The notes: generated by a model not told the origin, from the letters alone. A stretch of 33,848 nucleotides of DNA from an uncultured Clostridia bacterium (GCA_945836135.1 CAMAKT010000005.1:1-33848), one strand, 5' to 3'; counted from the first letter of the stretch, positions 16,796-25,086 are shown. Numbers and translations are program-made.

Positions 16796-17509
16796 TTACA
16801 GATACCAATTATATGCACTGCTATAATAGCTGCTATATGTTCCGTCTGAGCCATATATTGATGAAGTATTGCCTGCATTCTCTGCTGCACTGCTGATTGC
16901 GGAAGCCCTGACAAAGGTCTGATAAGCCATGGAGTCTGAACCGTTAAATAACGACTTAACCTTAGAAATATCAGCGTTCTTAAGTGCCTTATCATCAACA
17001 GTCAGTGTCTTGTCATCATTAATTGTAATTCCAATCTCACTAAGTGCATTCCTGTATGCTGACGTCTGGCTTGTCATAAAAGAAACCTTACCGGTAACCT
17101 TCTTATTGGAGGTGTCCGCCGCTTCCTCGACTAATGTATTATAATCGCTAACATAGCTCTTGACAGCGGATACAATATCATTCGTAACCGAATCAGCCTT
17201 CTTAAAAAGACTCTTGGAAGCACTTGTGTCGGTAAGCTTGGCTGACGAACTGTATAAATCATCGGCAGCATCCTTAACCACGGCAAGCTGCTTGTTCTCG
17301 GCAACGGAATTAACCGGCTTCTTATTAGCCGCTACAGTATTACTGCTTGAGCTGTTATCCTTGGTATAATATGCGTTGAGTAGTTTCTTATATGCACCTG
17401 TTCTGATTGAAGTATACTCAGATAAAGAGGCATATAGACCGCTGTTAAACGAACCGGCAGATGTACTGTTTCCCATATTACCGAATAATGTATTAACCGA
17501 TAACGACAT
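16796..17509 (-). CDS. Small FliD-like (flagellar cap-related) protein, 237 residues
   Basis: The product is Ser/Ala/Asn-rich and has almost no Cys or Trp, as in flagellar axial proteins. The segment LSEIGITINDDKTLTVDDKALKNADISKVKSLFNG (about 153-188) matches the C-terminal part of FliD cap proteins, where the same LGI...DGKL..D...L......V..LF pattern occurs. The preceding VKSYVSDYNTLVEEA also fits FliD. It is far shorter than true FliD (usually over 400 residues) and lacks the large D2/D3 region. The start MSLSVNTLF at 17509 follows a GGGGTG site; an in-frame ATG seven codons upstream lies in the leader hairpin. It has its own promoter and terminator, and fliB follows. Export by the flagellar apparatus is an inference. 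Confidence 0.75.
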   Translation of the reverse strand: MSLSVNTLFGNMGNSTSAGSFNSGLYASLSEYTSIRTGAYKKLLNAYYTKDNSSSSNTVAANKKPVNSVAENKQLAVVKDAADDLYSSSAKLTDTSASKSLFKKADSVTNDIVSAVKSYVSDYNTLVEEAADTSNKKVTGKVSFMTSQTSAYRNALSEIGITINDDKTLTVDDKALKNADISKVKSLFNGSDSMAYQTFVRASAISSAAENAGNTSSIYGSDGTYSSYYSSAYNWYL

Positions 17510-17533
17510 ATTATGCACCCCTTTCCGCATAAT
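17510..17533 (-). promoter_or_regulatory. Leader hairpin presenting the ribosome binding site in its loop
   Basis: On the minus strand ATTATGC pairs perfectly with GCATAAT around a 10-base loop GGAAAGGGGT. The loop holds the ribosome binding site, and the ATG of the FliD-like gene follows the stem immediately. GGA in a hairpin loop over a ribosome binding site is the usual form of a CsrA site; use by CsrA here is speculative. Confidence 0.5.
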
Positions 17534-17553
17534 GCATATTCTCTTACATCTAC

Positions 17554-17582
17554 AGCATATACTTATTTGCCATGAATGTCAA
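17554..17582 (-). promoter_or_regulatory. Sigma-A promoter of the FliD-like gene
   Basis: Read on the minus strand, a perfect TTGACA (complement of 17577-17582) is followed after 17 bases by TATGCT (complement of 17554-17559). The leader is about 40 bases and contains the hairpin described at 17510-17533. Confidence 0.7.
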
Positions 17583-17603
17583 TCTTTTATTTTACACATA
17601 TCT

Positions 17604-18443
17604 TTACGCGAACATCATTATGAGAACCAGCACACCAAGAACTATTCTGTACCATCCAAAAACCGTAAAATCATGCTTCTTAATATAGCTCATAAGGAAC
17701 TTAATAGCTATAATTGATACCACAAAGGCAACAACCATTCCAAGAATAAGTGCCAGAGCTTCAGCAGCGGTAAAGGCAAAGCCAAATTTGAGAAGCTTAA
17801 GAAGGCTCGCTCCGAACATTACCGGAATCGCAAGATAAAATGTAAATTCTGCCGCAGCCGTTCTGCCCACACCTATCATCATGGCTCCCACTATCGTGGC
17901 ACCCGAACGTGATGTTCCGGGAATAAGAGCAAGCACCTGGAACACACCTATAAGTGCCGCTGTCCGGAAGGATATTTCGCTGATATCCTTAATCTTGAAT
18001 TCTTTGCCCTTGTGAAGCTTCTCAACAATGATAAATGCAATACCATACACAATAAGCATCACTGCAACCGTAGGTGCGTTGTAGAAAAGTTCGTCTATCT
18101 TATCATCAAAAGGAAGTCCGATAATTGCTGCCGGAAGGCTGGCAATAAGAATCTTCCCCCACAGAATAAGCTTATCCTTATTCCATGACAGCTTTTGGGC
18201 TGAAGCATCATTTTTCTTCGTAAGGTCTAAAGGTATCAGCTTGCCAAAATAAATAACAACAACAGCCATAATGGCTCCAAGCTGCACAAGTACATCAAAC
18301 ATTTCCTTGAATTCTTCACTCATATTCAGCTTCATGAATTCATCCACAAGAATAAGATGCCCGGTGCTGCTTATCGGCAGCCATTCAGTAATGCCCTCTA
18401 CAATTCCAAGGATAATAACCTTAATATATTCTATTAACTCCAT
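17604..18443 (-). CDS. uppP: Undecaprenyl-diphosphatase (BacA/UppP)
   Basis: This membrane phosphatase recycles undecaprenyl pyrophosphate for peptidoglycan and other wall polymers and can confer bacitracin tolerance. The 279-residue protein has about eight membrane segments. The first signature [18 protein letters not shown] carries E16, E20, S26 and H29. The second, [17 protein letters not shown] (about 170-187), carries the catalytic Arg region. AAGGAG lies six bases before the ATG. It is separated from rpoZ by a terminator, so it likely has its own promoter. Confidence 0.97.
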   Translation of the reverse strand: MELIEYIKVIILGIVEGITEWLPISSTGHLILVDEFMKLNMSEEFKEMFDVLVQLGAIMAVVVIYFGKLIPLDLTKKNDASAQKLSWNKDKLILWGKILIASLPAAIIGLPFDDKIDELFYNAPTVAVMLIVYGIAFIIVEKLHKGKEFKIKDISEISFRTAALIGVFQVLALIPGTSRSGATIVGAMMIGVGRTAAAEFTFYLAIPVMFGASLLKLLKFGFAFTAAEALALILGMVVAFVVSIIAIKFLMSYIKKHDFTVFGWYRIVLGVLVLIMMFA

Positions 18444-18483
18444 AACGCTCTCCTTATTAATTAATCCATATAAAGAAAATAAG

Positions 18484-18503
18484 GGCTGTTATAAAACAGC
18501 CCG
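18484..18503 (-). terminator. Terminator of the yicC-gmk-rpoZ operon
   Basis: On the minus strand GGGCTGTT and AACAGCCC form a perfect 8-base stem with a 4-base loop, followed by TTATTTTCTTTAT. It lies 9 bases after the rpoZ stop. Confidence 0.85.
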
Positions 18504-18512
18504 TCTTATCTG

Positions 18513-18758
18513 TTATTCGTTGCAGTTCTCATCACCGACAATCTTAATCTTAGACTCGTACAGTTCCTCAATAGCTATTGATAAAGGCTTATTTGCTGAC
18601 TTTGTCTTAACAAGCGGTTCATCACCTGCAATAATCTGTCTTGCTCTCTTAGCAGTGGCAAGTACGATTGAATAACGGCTCTGAACAATAGGCTGCTCGC
18701 CCGGCTCAACATCGCTGTTAACAACTGCCATCAAGTCTGTATAAGATGGATGTAACAT
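18513..18758 (-). CDS. rpoZ: RNA polymerase omega subunit
   Basis: Omega helps assemble and stabilise RNA polymerase on the beta-prime subunit. The 81-residue product opens MLHPSY and carries the conserved SRYSIVLATAKRARQI segment, followed by KSANKPLSIAIEEL. The second of two consecutive ATG codons (18758) is chosen because GGAG lies 7 bases before it and only 4 before the first; the N-terminus MLHPSY also fits relatives. It overlaps the gmk stop, as in Bacillus and other Firmicutes. Confidence 0.95.
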   Translation of the reverse strand: MLHPSYTDLMAVVNSDVEPGEQPIVQSRYSIVLATAKRARQIIAGDEPLVKTKSANKPLSIAIEELYESKIKIVGDENCNE

Positions 18759-19390
18759 CATAATTCTCCTTCCGTGAAGGACTTAAGCCCTTCCTTAATA
18801 TTCTCGATAATCGAAATATTGCCGTAACTGTTATTATGACCTGTTTTTATAATTTTGTCAATAGTTTCAACGCAATCATCAAGAACATCATTGACTACTA
18901 TGTAATCATAAGCTTCCACTCCCTCAGCCTCCTCAGCTGCACGAGCCATGCGCTTGCGTATGGTGGCTGCATCCTCAGTTCCTCTGTCGGTAAGACGCTG
19001 TATAAGGGTGGCTGCATCCTTAGTCGTAATGAAAATAAGTACCGCATCAGGAAACTTACCTTTAATCTTGAGAGCACCCTGAATCTCAATCTCAAGCAGG
19101 ACATTCCTGCCCATAGCAAGCTGTTCTTCCACGTATGCCTTAGGGGTTCCGTAATAGTTACCCACATACTGTGCATACTCCACAAGCTCTCCCGCCTGTA
19201 TCATAGCTTCAAATTCTTCCTTAGTCTTAAAGAAATACTCTCTTCCGTCCTCTTCACCCGGTCTTGGTTTTCTTGAGGTAGCCGACACGGACAATGCATA
19301 ATCATTATACTTTGCAACAAGTGCCTTCATCGTAGTTCCCTTACCCGCACCGGAAAATCCTGATACAACCACAAGCTTACCTTTTTCCAT
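18758..19390 (-). CDS. gmk: Guanylate kinase
   Basis: Gmk phosphorylates GMP to GDP with ATP. The 210-residue protein has the P-loop GFSGAGKGTT (11-20), the GMP-binding TSRKPRPGEEDGREYFF segment (about 39-55), EYAQYVGNYYGTPK, and the lid and C-terminal region IRKRMARAAEE and YDYIVVNDVLDDC. All family landmarks are in place and length is normal. It is translated 37 bases after yicC and coupled to rpoZ. Confidence 0.97.
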   Translation of the reverse strand: MEKGKLVVVSGFSGAGKGTTMKALVAKYNDYALSVSATSRKPRPGEEDGREYFFKTKEEFEAMIQAGELVEYAQYVGNYYGTPKAYVEEQLAMGRNVLLEIEIQGALKIKGKFPDAVLIFITTKDAATLIQRLTDRGTEDAATIRKRMARAAEEAEGVEAYDYIVVNDVLDDCVETIDKIIKTGHNNSYGNISIIENIKEGLKSFTEGEL

Positions 19391-19427
19391 AATCCTTAAT
19401 CCTGCTTTCTTATCTTATATACGATAC

Positions 19428-20306
19428 TTATTCAATATTCTGTATCTGTTCTCTTACCTTTTCAATCTCAGTCTTCAGTGTAATTGCACAGTTGGTAACT
19501 TCCAGGTCATTAGCCTTGGAAAGTATGGTATTAGCCTCACGGTTCATCTCCTGCGCAATGAAATCGAGCTTTCTTCCGACACTTCCGCCTTCTAAAAGCG
19601 TAGCCCGCATATTCTCAATATGGCTCTTAAGTCGTACAGTCTCCTCGTCAACGCATATCTTATCTGCAAAAATTGTAACCTCTGTTGCAATTCTGCCATC
19701 ATCTATTGATGAATCTGCAAGGAGCTCCCTGACCTTGTCTTCTAACTTAATTCTATATTCCTCAATTACCTGAGGGCTTCTTATCTCAACAAAATTCACC
19801 AAATCAAACATATTGTCAAGCTTGTCAAGCAAATCGTCCCTTAGATGCTCCCCCTCCTTAATTCTTGTCTCCACAAATAACTGGCATGCATTCTCAACAG
19901 CTTTCTCAAGCAGATGCCATATTGTCTCGTCATCCCCATCCTGATCCTCCATGGTGATGACCTCCGGCATCTTGGCAAGTGAGGACACTTTGATATCGTT
20001 CTCAATACCAAACTGCTCTGACATATATTTGAATATGCTCATGTACTCACCGGCAAGATCCTCGTTATAATGCAGACATACTTTGTCCTCAGAAAAATCC
20101 TCATATGTAATAAATATGTCAACCTTGCCCCTGCTAATATATTTCTTAAGGATGTTCCTTATTCCTGCTTCATAAAAATTCAACTTCTTAGGCATCTTAA
20201 TGCCCGTCTCAAGATAACGGTGGTTCACGGACTTCATCTCCACAGTAATCTTGCGTTCCTCATCGGCAGCCTCATATCTGCCAAATCCTGTCATGCTCTT
20301 AATCAT
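19428..20306 (-). CDS. yicC: YicC/YloC family endoribonuclease-like protein
   Basis: The 292-residue protein begins MIKSMTGFGR and has the MKSVNHRYLE motif, the two hallmarks of the YicC family. Its C-terminal DUF1732 part ends in LDFIAQEMNREANTILSKAND and an amphipathic helix. YicC of Escherichia coli acts as an endoribonuclease affecting small-RNA turnover; Bacillus YloC is related. The ATG at 20306 is chosen because GGAGG lies 7 bases upstream. It starts the yicC-gmk-rpoZ operon. In Bacillus remA lies between yloC and gmk; here it is missing. Confidence 0.95.
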   Translation of the reverse strand: MIKSMTGFGRYEAADEERKITVEMKSVNHRYLETGIKMPKKLNFYEAGIRNILKKYISRGKVDIFITYEDFSEDKVCLHYNEDLAGEYMSIFKYMSEQFGIENDIKVSSLAKMPEVITMEDQDGDDETIWHLLEKAVENACQLFVETRIKEGEHLRDDLLDKLDNMFDLVNFVEIRSPQVIEEYRIKLEDKVRELLADSSIDDGRIATEVTIFADKICVDEETVRLKSHIENMRATLLEGGSVGRKLDFIAQEMNREANTILSKANDLEVTNCAITLKTEIEKVREQIQNIE

Positions 20307-20348
20307 CGGATAGCCTCCATATCTCATAGTTGTCCAAGACTTTAAAAA

Positions 20349-20357
20349 AGTATATCA
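20349..20357 (-). promoter_or_regulatory. Extended -10 promoter of yicC
   Basis: The minus strand reads TG-A-TATACT, an extended -10 element (TATACT is the complement of 20349-20354), about 40 bases upstream of the yicC ATG. No convincing -35 is present, which is acceptable for extended -10 promoters. Confidence 0.45.
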
Positions 20358-20428
20358 CATTTCATCCGGATATGCTACAATTAAATATGTTTAACTGTTA
20401 CAAATTAATAGAAAGTTGAGGATATATC

Positions 20429-22201
20429 ATGGCATTTGATGGATTTGTTGTCGCAGCACTGGTAAAGGAAATGAATGATACCATTGCAGGCGGACGTTTG
20501 TATAAAATTGCACAACCTGAGGAAGATGAGCTTTTCATCACAATTAAGAACAATAAGGAACAGTACCGTCTCCTTCTCTCAGCCAATGCGAGTCTCCCTC
20601 TTGCTTATTTATTGGAGGATAACAAGCCCAGTCCCCTAACTGCGCCTAATTTCTGCATGTTGCTCCGCAAGCATATAAGCAACGGACGTATTGTCTCCAT
20701 TACACAGCCGGGACTTGAGCGTATTATACGTTTTGAAATCGAACATCTTGACGAAATGGGAGATTTGTGCAAAAAATTTCTTATTGTTGAACTGATGGGA
20801 AAACACAGCAATATTATTTTCTGTGATGAAAACAACATAATAATTGACAGTATCAAGCACATTCCTGCCTATGTAAGCTCCGTGCGTGAGGTGCTTCCCG
20901 GACGTGAATATTTCATTCCAAATACCACAGGTAAACATAATCCTTTCACCGTCAACCAAAGTGAATTTGAGCATGATGTATGTTCCAAACCTTTTGAGCT
21001 TAGCAAGGCAGTTTACTCTTCTTTTACAGGAATTAGTCCTGTAATTGCTGAGGAAATATGCCACGTGGCATCCATTGACAGTCATACTTCTGCCGGTTGC
21101 CTTACCCCTGATGAAAGACTGCATATTTTCAATATTTTCTCATCGGTTATGGAGGATATTTCCGGCGGCATTTTCTCTCCATGTATTGTTTATAAGGATG
21201 ATGAACCTGTGGAATTTTCCGCAATACCTCTTACCATGTATTCCTGTGATGCTTCCGTAGCTTCAGGAATCAGCTACCGCACGGAGCATTTTTCTTCAAT
21301 CAGTACAGTTTTGCTCAATTTTTACGAAAAAAAGAATGCTCTGTCCCGTATTCGCCAACGATCTGCGGATTTGCGCCAGATTGTCAATACTGCCTTAGAG
21401 CGCAATTACAAAAAATATGATTTACAGCTTAAGCAGCTTTCCGACACCGATAAGCGCGAAAAGTATCGTATCTACGGAGAGCTTCTTAACACCTATGGTT
21501 ACAATATTCCCGAAGGTACCAAGAGCTTTGAAGCACTTAATTACTATACCAATGATATGATTACCATACCCCTGCAGCCGGACTTAACAGCAAGAGAGAA
21601 CAGTGTCAAATATTTTGAGCGCTATAACAAGCTTAAGCGTACCTACGAAGCCCTGAGTAAGTTGACACTTGAAACCAAGGCCGAGATTGAGCACTTGGAA
21701 TCCATAAGCAACTCTCTGGACATCGCTGTATCTTATGAGGACCTGGTTCAGCTTAAAGAAGAGATGATTGAGTACGGATATATCCACCGCAAAGGACCTA
21801 AAGGCAAAAAAGAAAAGATAACCAGCAAGCCTTTCCACTATATCTCAAGCGATGGTTTCCATATGTATGTGGGCAAGAACAACTTCCAAAACGAGGAACT
21901 GACCTTTGGGCTTGCCACAGGAAATGACTGGTGGTTCCACGCGAAGAACATTCCCGGCTCCCATGTCATTGTTAAGGCTGAGAACAAGGAACTTCCGGAC
22001 AATACCTTTGAAGAAGCAGCCCGCCTTGCAGCCCACTACTCCAAGGGACGTGCCCAGGAAAAAGTTGATGTGGACTATATACAGAAAAAACACATAAAAA
22101 AGCCGAACGCAGCGAAGCCCGGCTTTGTAATATACCACACCAATTATTCCATGACCATTGATAATGACCATCATAAAATGGGAACATTGGTTGAAGAATA
22201 A
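20429..22201 (+). CDS. rqcH: RqcH, NFACT-family ribosome quality control factor
   Basis: RqcH binds stalled 50S subunits carrying peptidyl-tRNA and recruits alanyl-tRNA to add C-terminal alanine tails that mark the nascent chain for degradation. The 590-residue protein has NFACT-N (about 1-200, opening MAFDGFVVAALVKEM), a helix-hairpin-helix and coiled-coil middle (about 200-430) and NFACT-R (about 465-580; the GNDWWFHAKNIPGSHVIV motif is diagnostic). E97-R98 occupies the position of the Asp-Arg pair reported as essential in Bacillus RqcH, with Glu replacing Asp. GAGG precedes the ATG. It is divergent from yicC; in Bacillus the homologue yloA is in the same neighbourhood. Older annotations call it fibronectin-binding protein. 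Confidence 0.95.
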   Translation: MAFDGFVVAALVKEMNDTIAGGRLYKIAQPEEDELFITIKNNKEQYRLLLSANASLPLAYLLEDNKPSPLTAPNFCMLLRKHISNGRIVSITQPGLERIIRFEIEHLDEMGDLCKKFLIVELMGKHSNIIFCDENNIIIDSIKHIPAYVSSVREVLPGREYFIPNTTGKHNPFTVNQSEFEHDVCSKPFELSKAVYSSFTGISPVIAEEICHVASIDSHTSAGCLTPDERLHIFNIFSSVMEDISGGIFSPCIVYKDDEPVEFSAIPLTMYSCDASVASGISYRTEHFSSISTVLLNFYEKKNALSRIRQRSADLRQIVNTALERNYKKYDLQLKQLSDTDKREKYRIYGELLNTYGYNIPEGTKSFEALNYYTNDMITIPLQPDLTARENSVKYFERYNKLKRTYEALSKLTLETKAEIEHLESISNSLDIAVSYEDLVQLKEEMIEYGYIHRKGPKGKKEKITSKPFHYISSDGFHMYVGKNNFQNEELTFGLATGNDWWFHAKNIPGSHVIVKAENKELPDNTFEEAARLAAHYSKGRAQEKVDVDYIQKKHIKKPNAAKPGFVIYHTNYSMTIDNDHHKMGTLVEE

Positions 22202-22229
22202 ATCATTTTATATTTTTTTATAAAACACA

Positions 22230-22273
22230 AAAGCGGAATACTGTTTACAATCCCGTAAATAGTATTCCGCTTT
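22230..22273. terminator. Long bidirectional terminator between rqcH and oadA
   Basis: A 19-base stem with one G-U pair (22230-22248 with 22255-22273) and a 6-base loop. It lies between the convergent genes rqcH (stop 22201) and the OadA-type gene (stop 22316), with AAA and TTT flanks suited to both directions. Confidence 0.85.
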
Positions 22274-22315
22274 AATTAACTTGAGTCTTCTAAAAAATAT
22301 GAAGGAACTATCGCG

Positions 22316-23722
22316 TTACACCGGATAAGCTCCGTCCTTGGCTGCTGTAGCATCAACCTTGGTCTGCTGTGCTTCTCTGTACTTGAAGAAATCCATAGCA
22401 ACCTGTGGGAAGAGTGCGTAGGAAAGCACATCCTCATCCTGCTGCTTGTACTGCTTCATCTCCTCCTCAAGCTTAGCAAGCTCAGGCTGGAGAGTATCTG
22501 CAAAGCGGCAGGTGATTGGCTGCTCGCCTGTAAGCTCAATAGCCTTCTGCTGAACTTCAGGATTGAAAGGCTTAACAGTCTTGCCGTACTTACCAAGAAG
22601 TAAGTCCTTGGACTCCTTAGTCATATTCTTGTATCTTTCGCCGAGAACAACATTGAGAACTGCCTGTGTTCCTACAATCTGGCTTGAAGGTGTAACAAGA
22701 GGTGGTTCACCGAAGTCCTTACGAACTCTTGGAACTTCCTCAAGAACCTCTGTAAACTTGTCCTCTGCCTTCATTTCCTTTAACTGGGAAACAAGGTTGG
22801 AAAGCATACCGCCAGGTACCTGGTAAAGAAGGGTCTTAATATTAACGCCCATAACCTTGGTGCTCATAAGACCACTCTTAATCCACTCCTCACGAAGAGG
22901 TGTGAAGTAAGCTGCAATCTCAGCAAGAAGATTCTGGTCAAAGCCAGGGTCATACGGTGTACCCTCAAATGTCTTTGCAAGAACCTCTGTAGCAGGCTGG
23001 CTTGTACCCATAGCCATAGGAGACATTGCTGTATCAATTCTGTCACAGCCTGCCTCAACAGCCTTAAGGTATGTCATTGAACCTACACCGGATGTATAGT
23101 GGGTATGAAGGTCAATAGGAAGGGATGTTCCCTCCTTGAGAGCCTGAACAAGCTCCGTTGCAGCATAAGGAACTAAGAGACCTGCCATATCCTTGATACA
23201 GATGGAGTTCGCACCCATATCCTCAATTCTCTTTGCCATATCCTTCCAGTAATCAAGAGTGTATGCATCTCCTAATGTATAGGAAAGAGCCACCTGAGCC
23301 TCAACGCCTTCGGAGTTAGCTGCCTTAACTGCTGTCTGAAGGTTACGAATATCATTCAGACAGTCAAAAATACGAATAACATCAATTCCGTTAGCTGCGG
23401 ACTTCTTAACGAAGTATTCTACCACATCATCTGCATACGGACGATATCCGAGAATGTTCTGACCACGGAACAACATCTGAAGCTTGGTGTTCTTGAAGCC
23501 ATCCTTAAGCTTACGAAGTCTCTCCCATGGGTCTTCCTTTAAAAATCTTAAACATGCATCAAAAGTTGCACCGCCCCAGCATTCTACAGCGTAGTAGCCA
23601 ACCTTATCCATCTTCTCGATGATAGGAAGCATCTGCTCCGTTGACATTCTGGTGGCAATGAGTGACTGATGAGCATCACGTAAAACTGTTTCAACAATCT
23701 GAACCGGTTTCTTCTCTGCCAT
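22316..23722 (-). CDS. oadA: OadA-type carboxyltransferase (oxaloacetate decarboxylase alpha / transcarboxylase 5S-like), no biotin domain
   Basis: The 468-residue protein is a pyruvate/oxaloacetate carboxyltransferase. It moves CO2 between oxaloacetate and biotin. Motifs: ETVLRDAHQSL (D16, metal site), MLFRGQNILGYRPYADDVV, the lysine to be carboxylated in SICIKDMAGLL, and the metal ligands DLHTHYT. A conserved PYC/OadA domain follows (about 300-440). Unlike Klebsiella OadA it ends without a biotinyl domain, as in the 5S subunit of propionibacterial transcarboxylase; a separate biotin carrier is encoded upstream (25121-25492). It is the last gene of the operon, about 200 bases after oadB, with a strong AGGAGG site of its own. 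Confidence 0.93.
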   Translation of the reverse strand: MAEKKPVQIVETVLRDAHQSLIATRMSTEQMLPIIEKMDKVGYYAVECWGGATFDACLRFLKEDPWERLRKLKDGFKNTKLQMLFRGQNILGYRPYADDVVEYFVKKSAANGIDVIRIFDCLNDIRNLQTAVKAANSEGVEAQVALSYTLGDAYTLDYWKDMAKRIEDMGANSICIKDMAGLLVPYAATELVQALKEGTSLPIDLHTHYTSGVGSMTYLKAVEAGCDRIDTAMSPMAMGTSQPATEVLAKTFEGTPYDPGFDQNLLAEIAAYFTPLREEWIKSGLMSTKVMGVNIKTLLYQVPGGMLSNLVSQLKEMKAEDKFTEVLEEVPRVRKDFGEPPLVTPSSQIVGTQAVLNVVLGERYKNMTKESKDLLLGKYGKTVKPFNPEVQQKAIELTGEQPITCRFADTLQPELAKLEEEMKQYKQQDEDVLSYALFPQVAMDFFKYREAQQTKVDATAAKDGAYPV

Positions 23723-23767
23723 TTTAATTTCCTCCTGAATTAATATATGAAAGCAATATATAATCCT

Positions 23768-23925
23768 AAAATTGCTCCATTCATTTGCTCATGCAAATGA
23801 ATTCCCGCAATTTCCAACAGCAATTCGCAATCCGGCTTATCAGCCTTCTTGCTCATCGCTGTTGCCATCTCTAAAGCAGAACCGAAATGGCCTGCAAGCA
23901 GTCCTTTCGGTTTTGCTTTGAGATG
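23768..23925 (-). other. Structured spacer inside the Na+-pump operon (two large hairpins; possible RNA element or dispersed repeat)
   Basis: The 206-base gap 23723-23928 between oadB and oadA is long for this compact operon. Near oadA, a 10-base perfect stem (23779-23788 with 23793-23802, 4-base loop) is extended across an internal loop by 7 more pairs (23769-23775 with 23807-23813). Near oadB, CATCTC, AAAGCA and AACCGAAA (23866-23887) pair with 23905-23925 with small bulges. On the minus strand the frame of oadB stays open for 62 codons after its TAA, and an ATG at 23868 opens a 42-codon frame, but no ribosome binding site supports it. It could be a processing or attenuation element, or a short interspersed repeat. 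Confidence 0.45.
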
Positions 23926-23928
23926 AGC

Positions 23929-25086
23929 TTATACTCCGAATATCGCCATAAAAGTACCTGCAACTACTGCCGTACCGATAACGCCTGCCACGTTAGGTCC
24001 CATTGCATGCATGAGTAAGAAGTTGGTAGGATCTGCCTCAGCACCTACCTTCTGTGATACTCTCGCCGCCATAGGAACTGCGGATACACCTGCCGAACCG
24101 ATAAGCGGATTAACCTTACCCTTAGTAGCAATGCACATAAGCTTGCCGAATAAAACACCGGCTGCCGTACCAACTGCAAAAGCCACAAGACCAAGTACAA
24201 CGATCTTAAGGGTATCAGCCTTTAAGAATGCCTCAGCACTTGTAGTTGCGCCTACTGATGTACCAAGGATAATAACCACGATGTACATAAGTGCATTGGA
24301 TGCGGTCTCTGTAAGCTGCTTAACAACGCCGCTCTCCTTGAAAAGGTTACCAAGCATAAGCATACCGATAAGTGGTGCAGTTGAAGGAAGAATAAGAACA
24401 ACTATAATGGTAACAATGATTGGGAAGAGAATCTTCTCAAGCTTGGATACCGGACGAAGCTGCTCCATCTTAATCTTACGCTCTTTCTCAGTTGTAAGAA
24501 GCTTCATAATAGGCGGCTGTATAATAGGAACAAGTGACATATATGAGTACGCTGCAACTGCAATCGGACCCATAAGCTCTGTCTGTCCTAACTTACCTGC
24601 AAGGAAAATGGATGTAGGACCGTCAGCACCACCGATAATGGAGATAGCTGCGGCTGCCATACCATTGAATCCAAGGATAATAGCAAGGAAATATGCACTG
24701 AAAATACCAATCTGTGCTGCTGCACCCAAGAGGAAACTCTTAGGGTTTGCGATAAGCGGACCGAAATCGGTCATGGCACCTACACCCATGAAAATCAGGG
24801 ACGGAAGGATGCTCCACTCATCAAGTAAGTAAAAATAATGCAATAAACCTGCGGCCTGACTTCCGGATGCCTTGGCCTCTTCCACTGTCATCATAATGTC
24901 CGGGAAAAGGTTTACAAGGAGCATACCAAAGGAAATAGGAACCAGAAGAAGCGGCTCATAACCCTTCTTAATAGCCAGAAACAGGAAAAATAACGCAACA
25001 GCCACCATAATAAAATTCTTGTATGACAGCGTCATAAAGCCCGTCTGGTTCAGCAGGTTCACCAATGTGTCTGTAAAGATTTCCAT
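23929..25086 (-). CDS. oadB: Na+-translocating decarboxylase, beta (membrane pump) subunit
   Basis: This is the membrane subunit of biotin-dependent decarboxylases that decarboxylates carboxybiotin and exports Na+. The 385-residue protein has about ten hydrophobic segments. Family motifs are GVGAMTDFGPLIANP (about 101-115), IIGGADGPTSIFLAGKL (about 150-166, with the essential Asp at 155), and GNLFKESGVVKQLTETASNAL. The end VAGTFMAIFGV is the normal C-terminus. It follows the biotin carrier by 34 bases with an AGGAGG-type site. The energy of decarboxylation is stored as a Na+ gradient. Confidence 0.96.
   Translation of the reverse strand: MEIFTDTLVNLLNQTGFMTLSYKNFIMVAVALFFLFLAIKKGYEPLLLVPISFGMLLVNLFPDIMMTVEEAKASGSQAAGLLHYFYLLDEWSILPSLIFMGVGAMTDFGPLIANPKSFLLGAAAQIGIFSAYFLAIILGFNGMAAAAISIIGGADGPTSIFLAGKLGQTELMGPIAVAAYSYMSLVPIIQPPIMKLLTTEKERKIKMEQLRPVSKLEKILFPIIVTIIVVLILPSTAPLIGMLMLGNLFKESGVVKQLTETASNALMYIVVIILGTSVGATTSAEAFLKADTLKIVVLGLVAFAVGTAAGVLFGKLMCIATKGKVNPLIGSAGVSAVPMAARVSQKVGAEADPTNFLLMHAMGPNVAGVIGTAVVAGTFMAIFGV

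Noticed and set aside
24011-24832. A 273-codon open frame on the plus strand
   Set aside because: It lies wholly opposite oadB, whose family match is certain; it has no ribosome binding site, and its Ser/Thr/Pro-rich product is typical of an antisense shadow.
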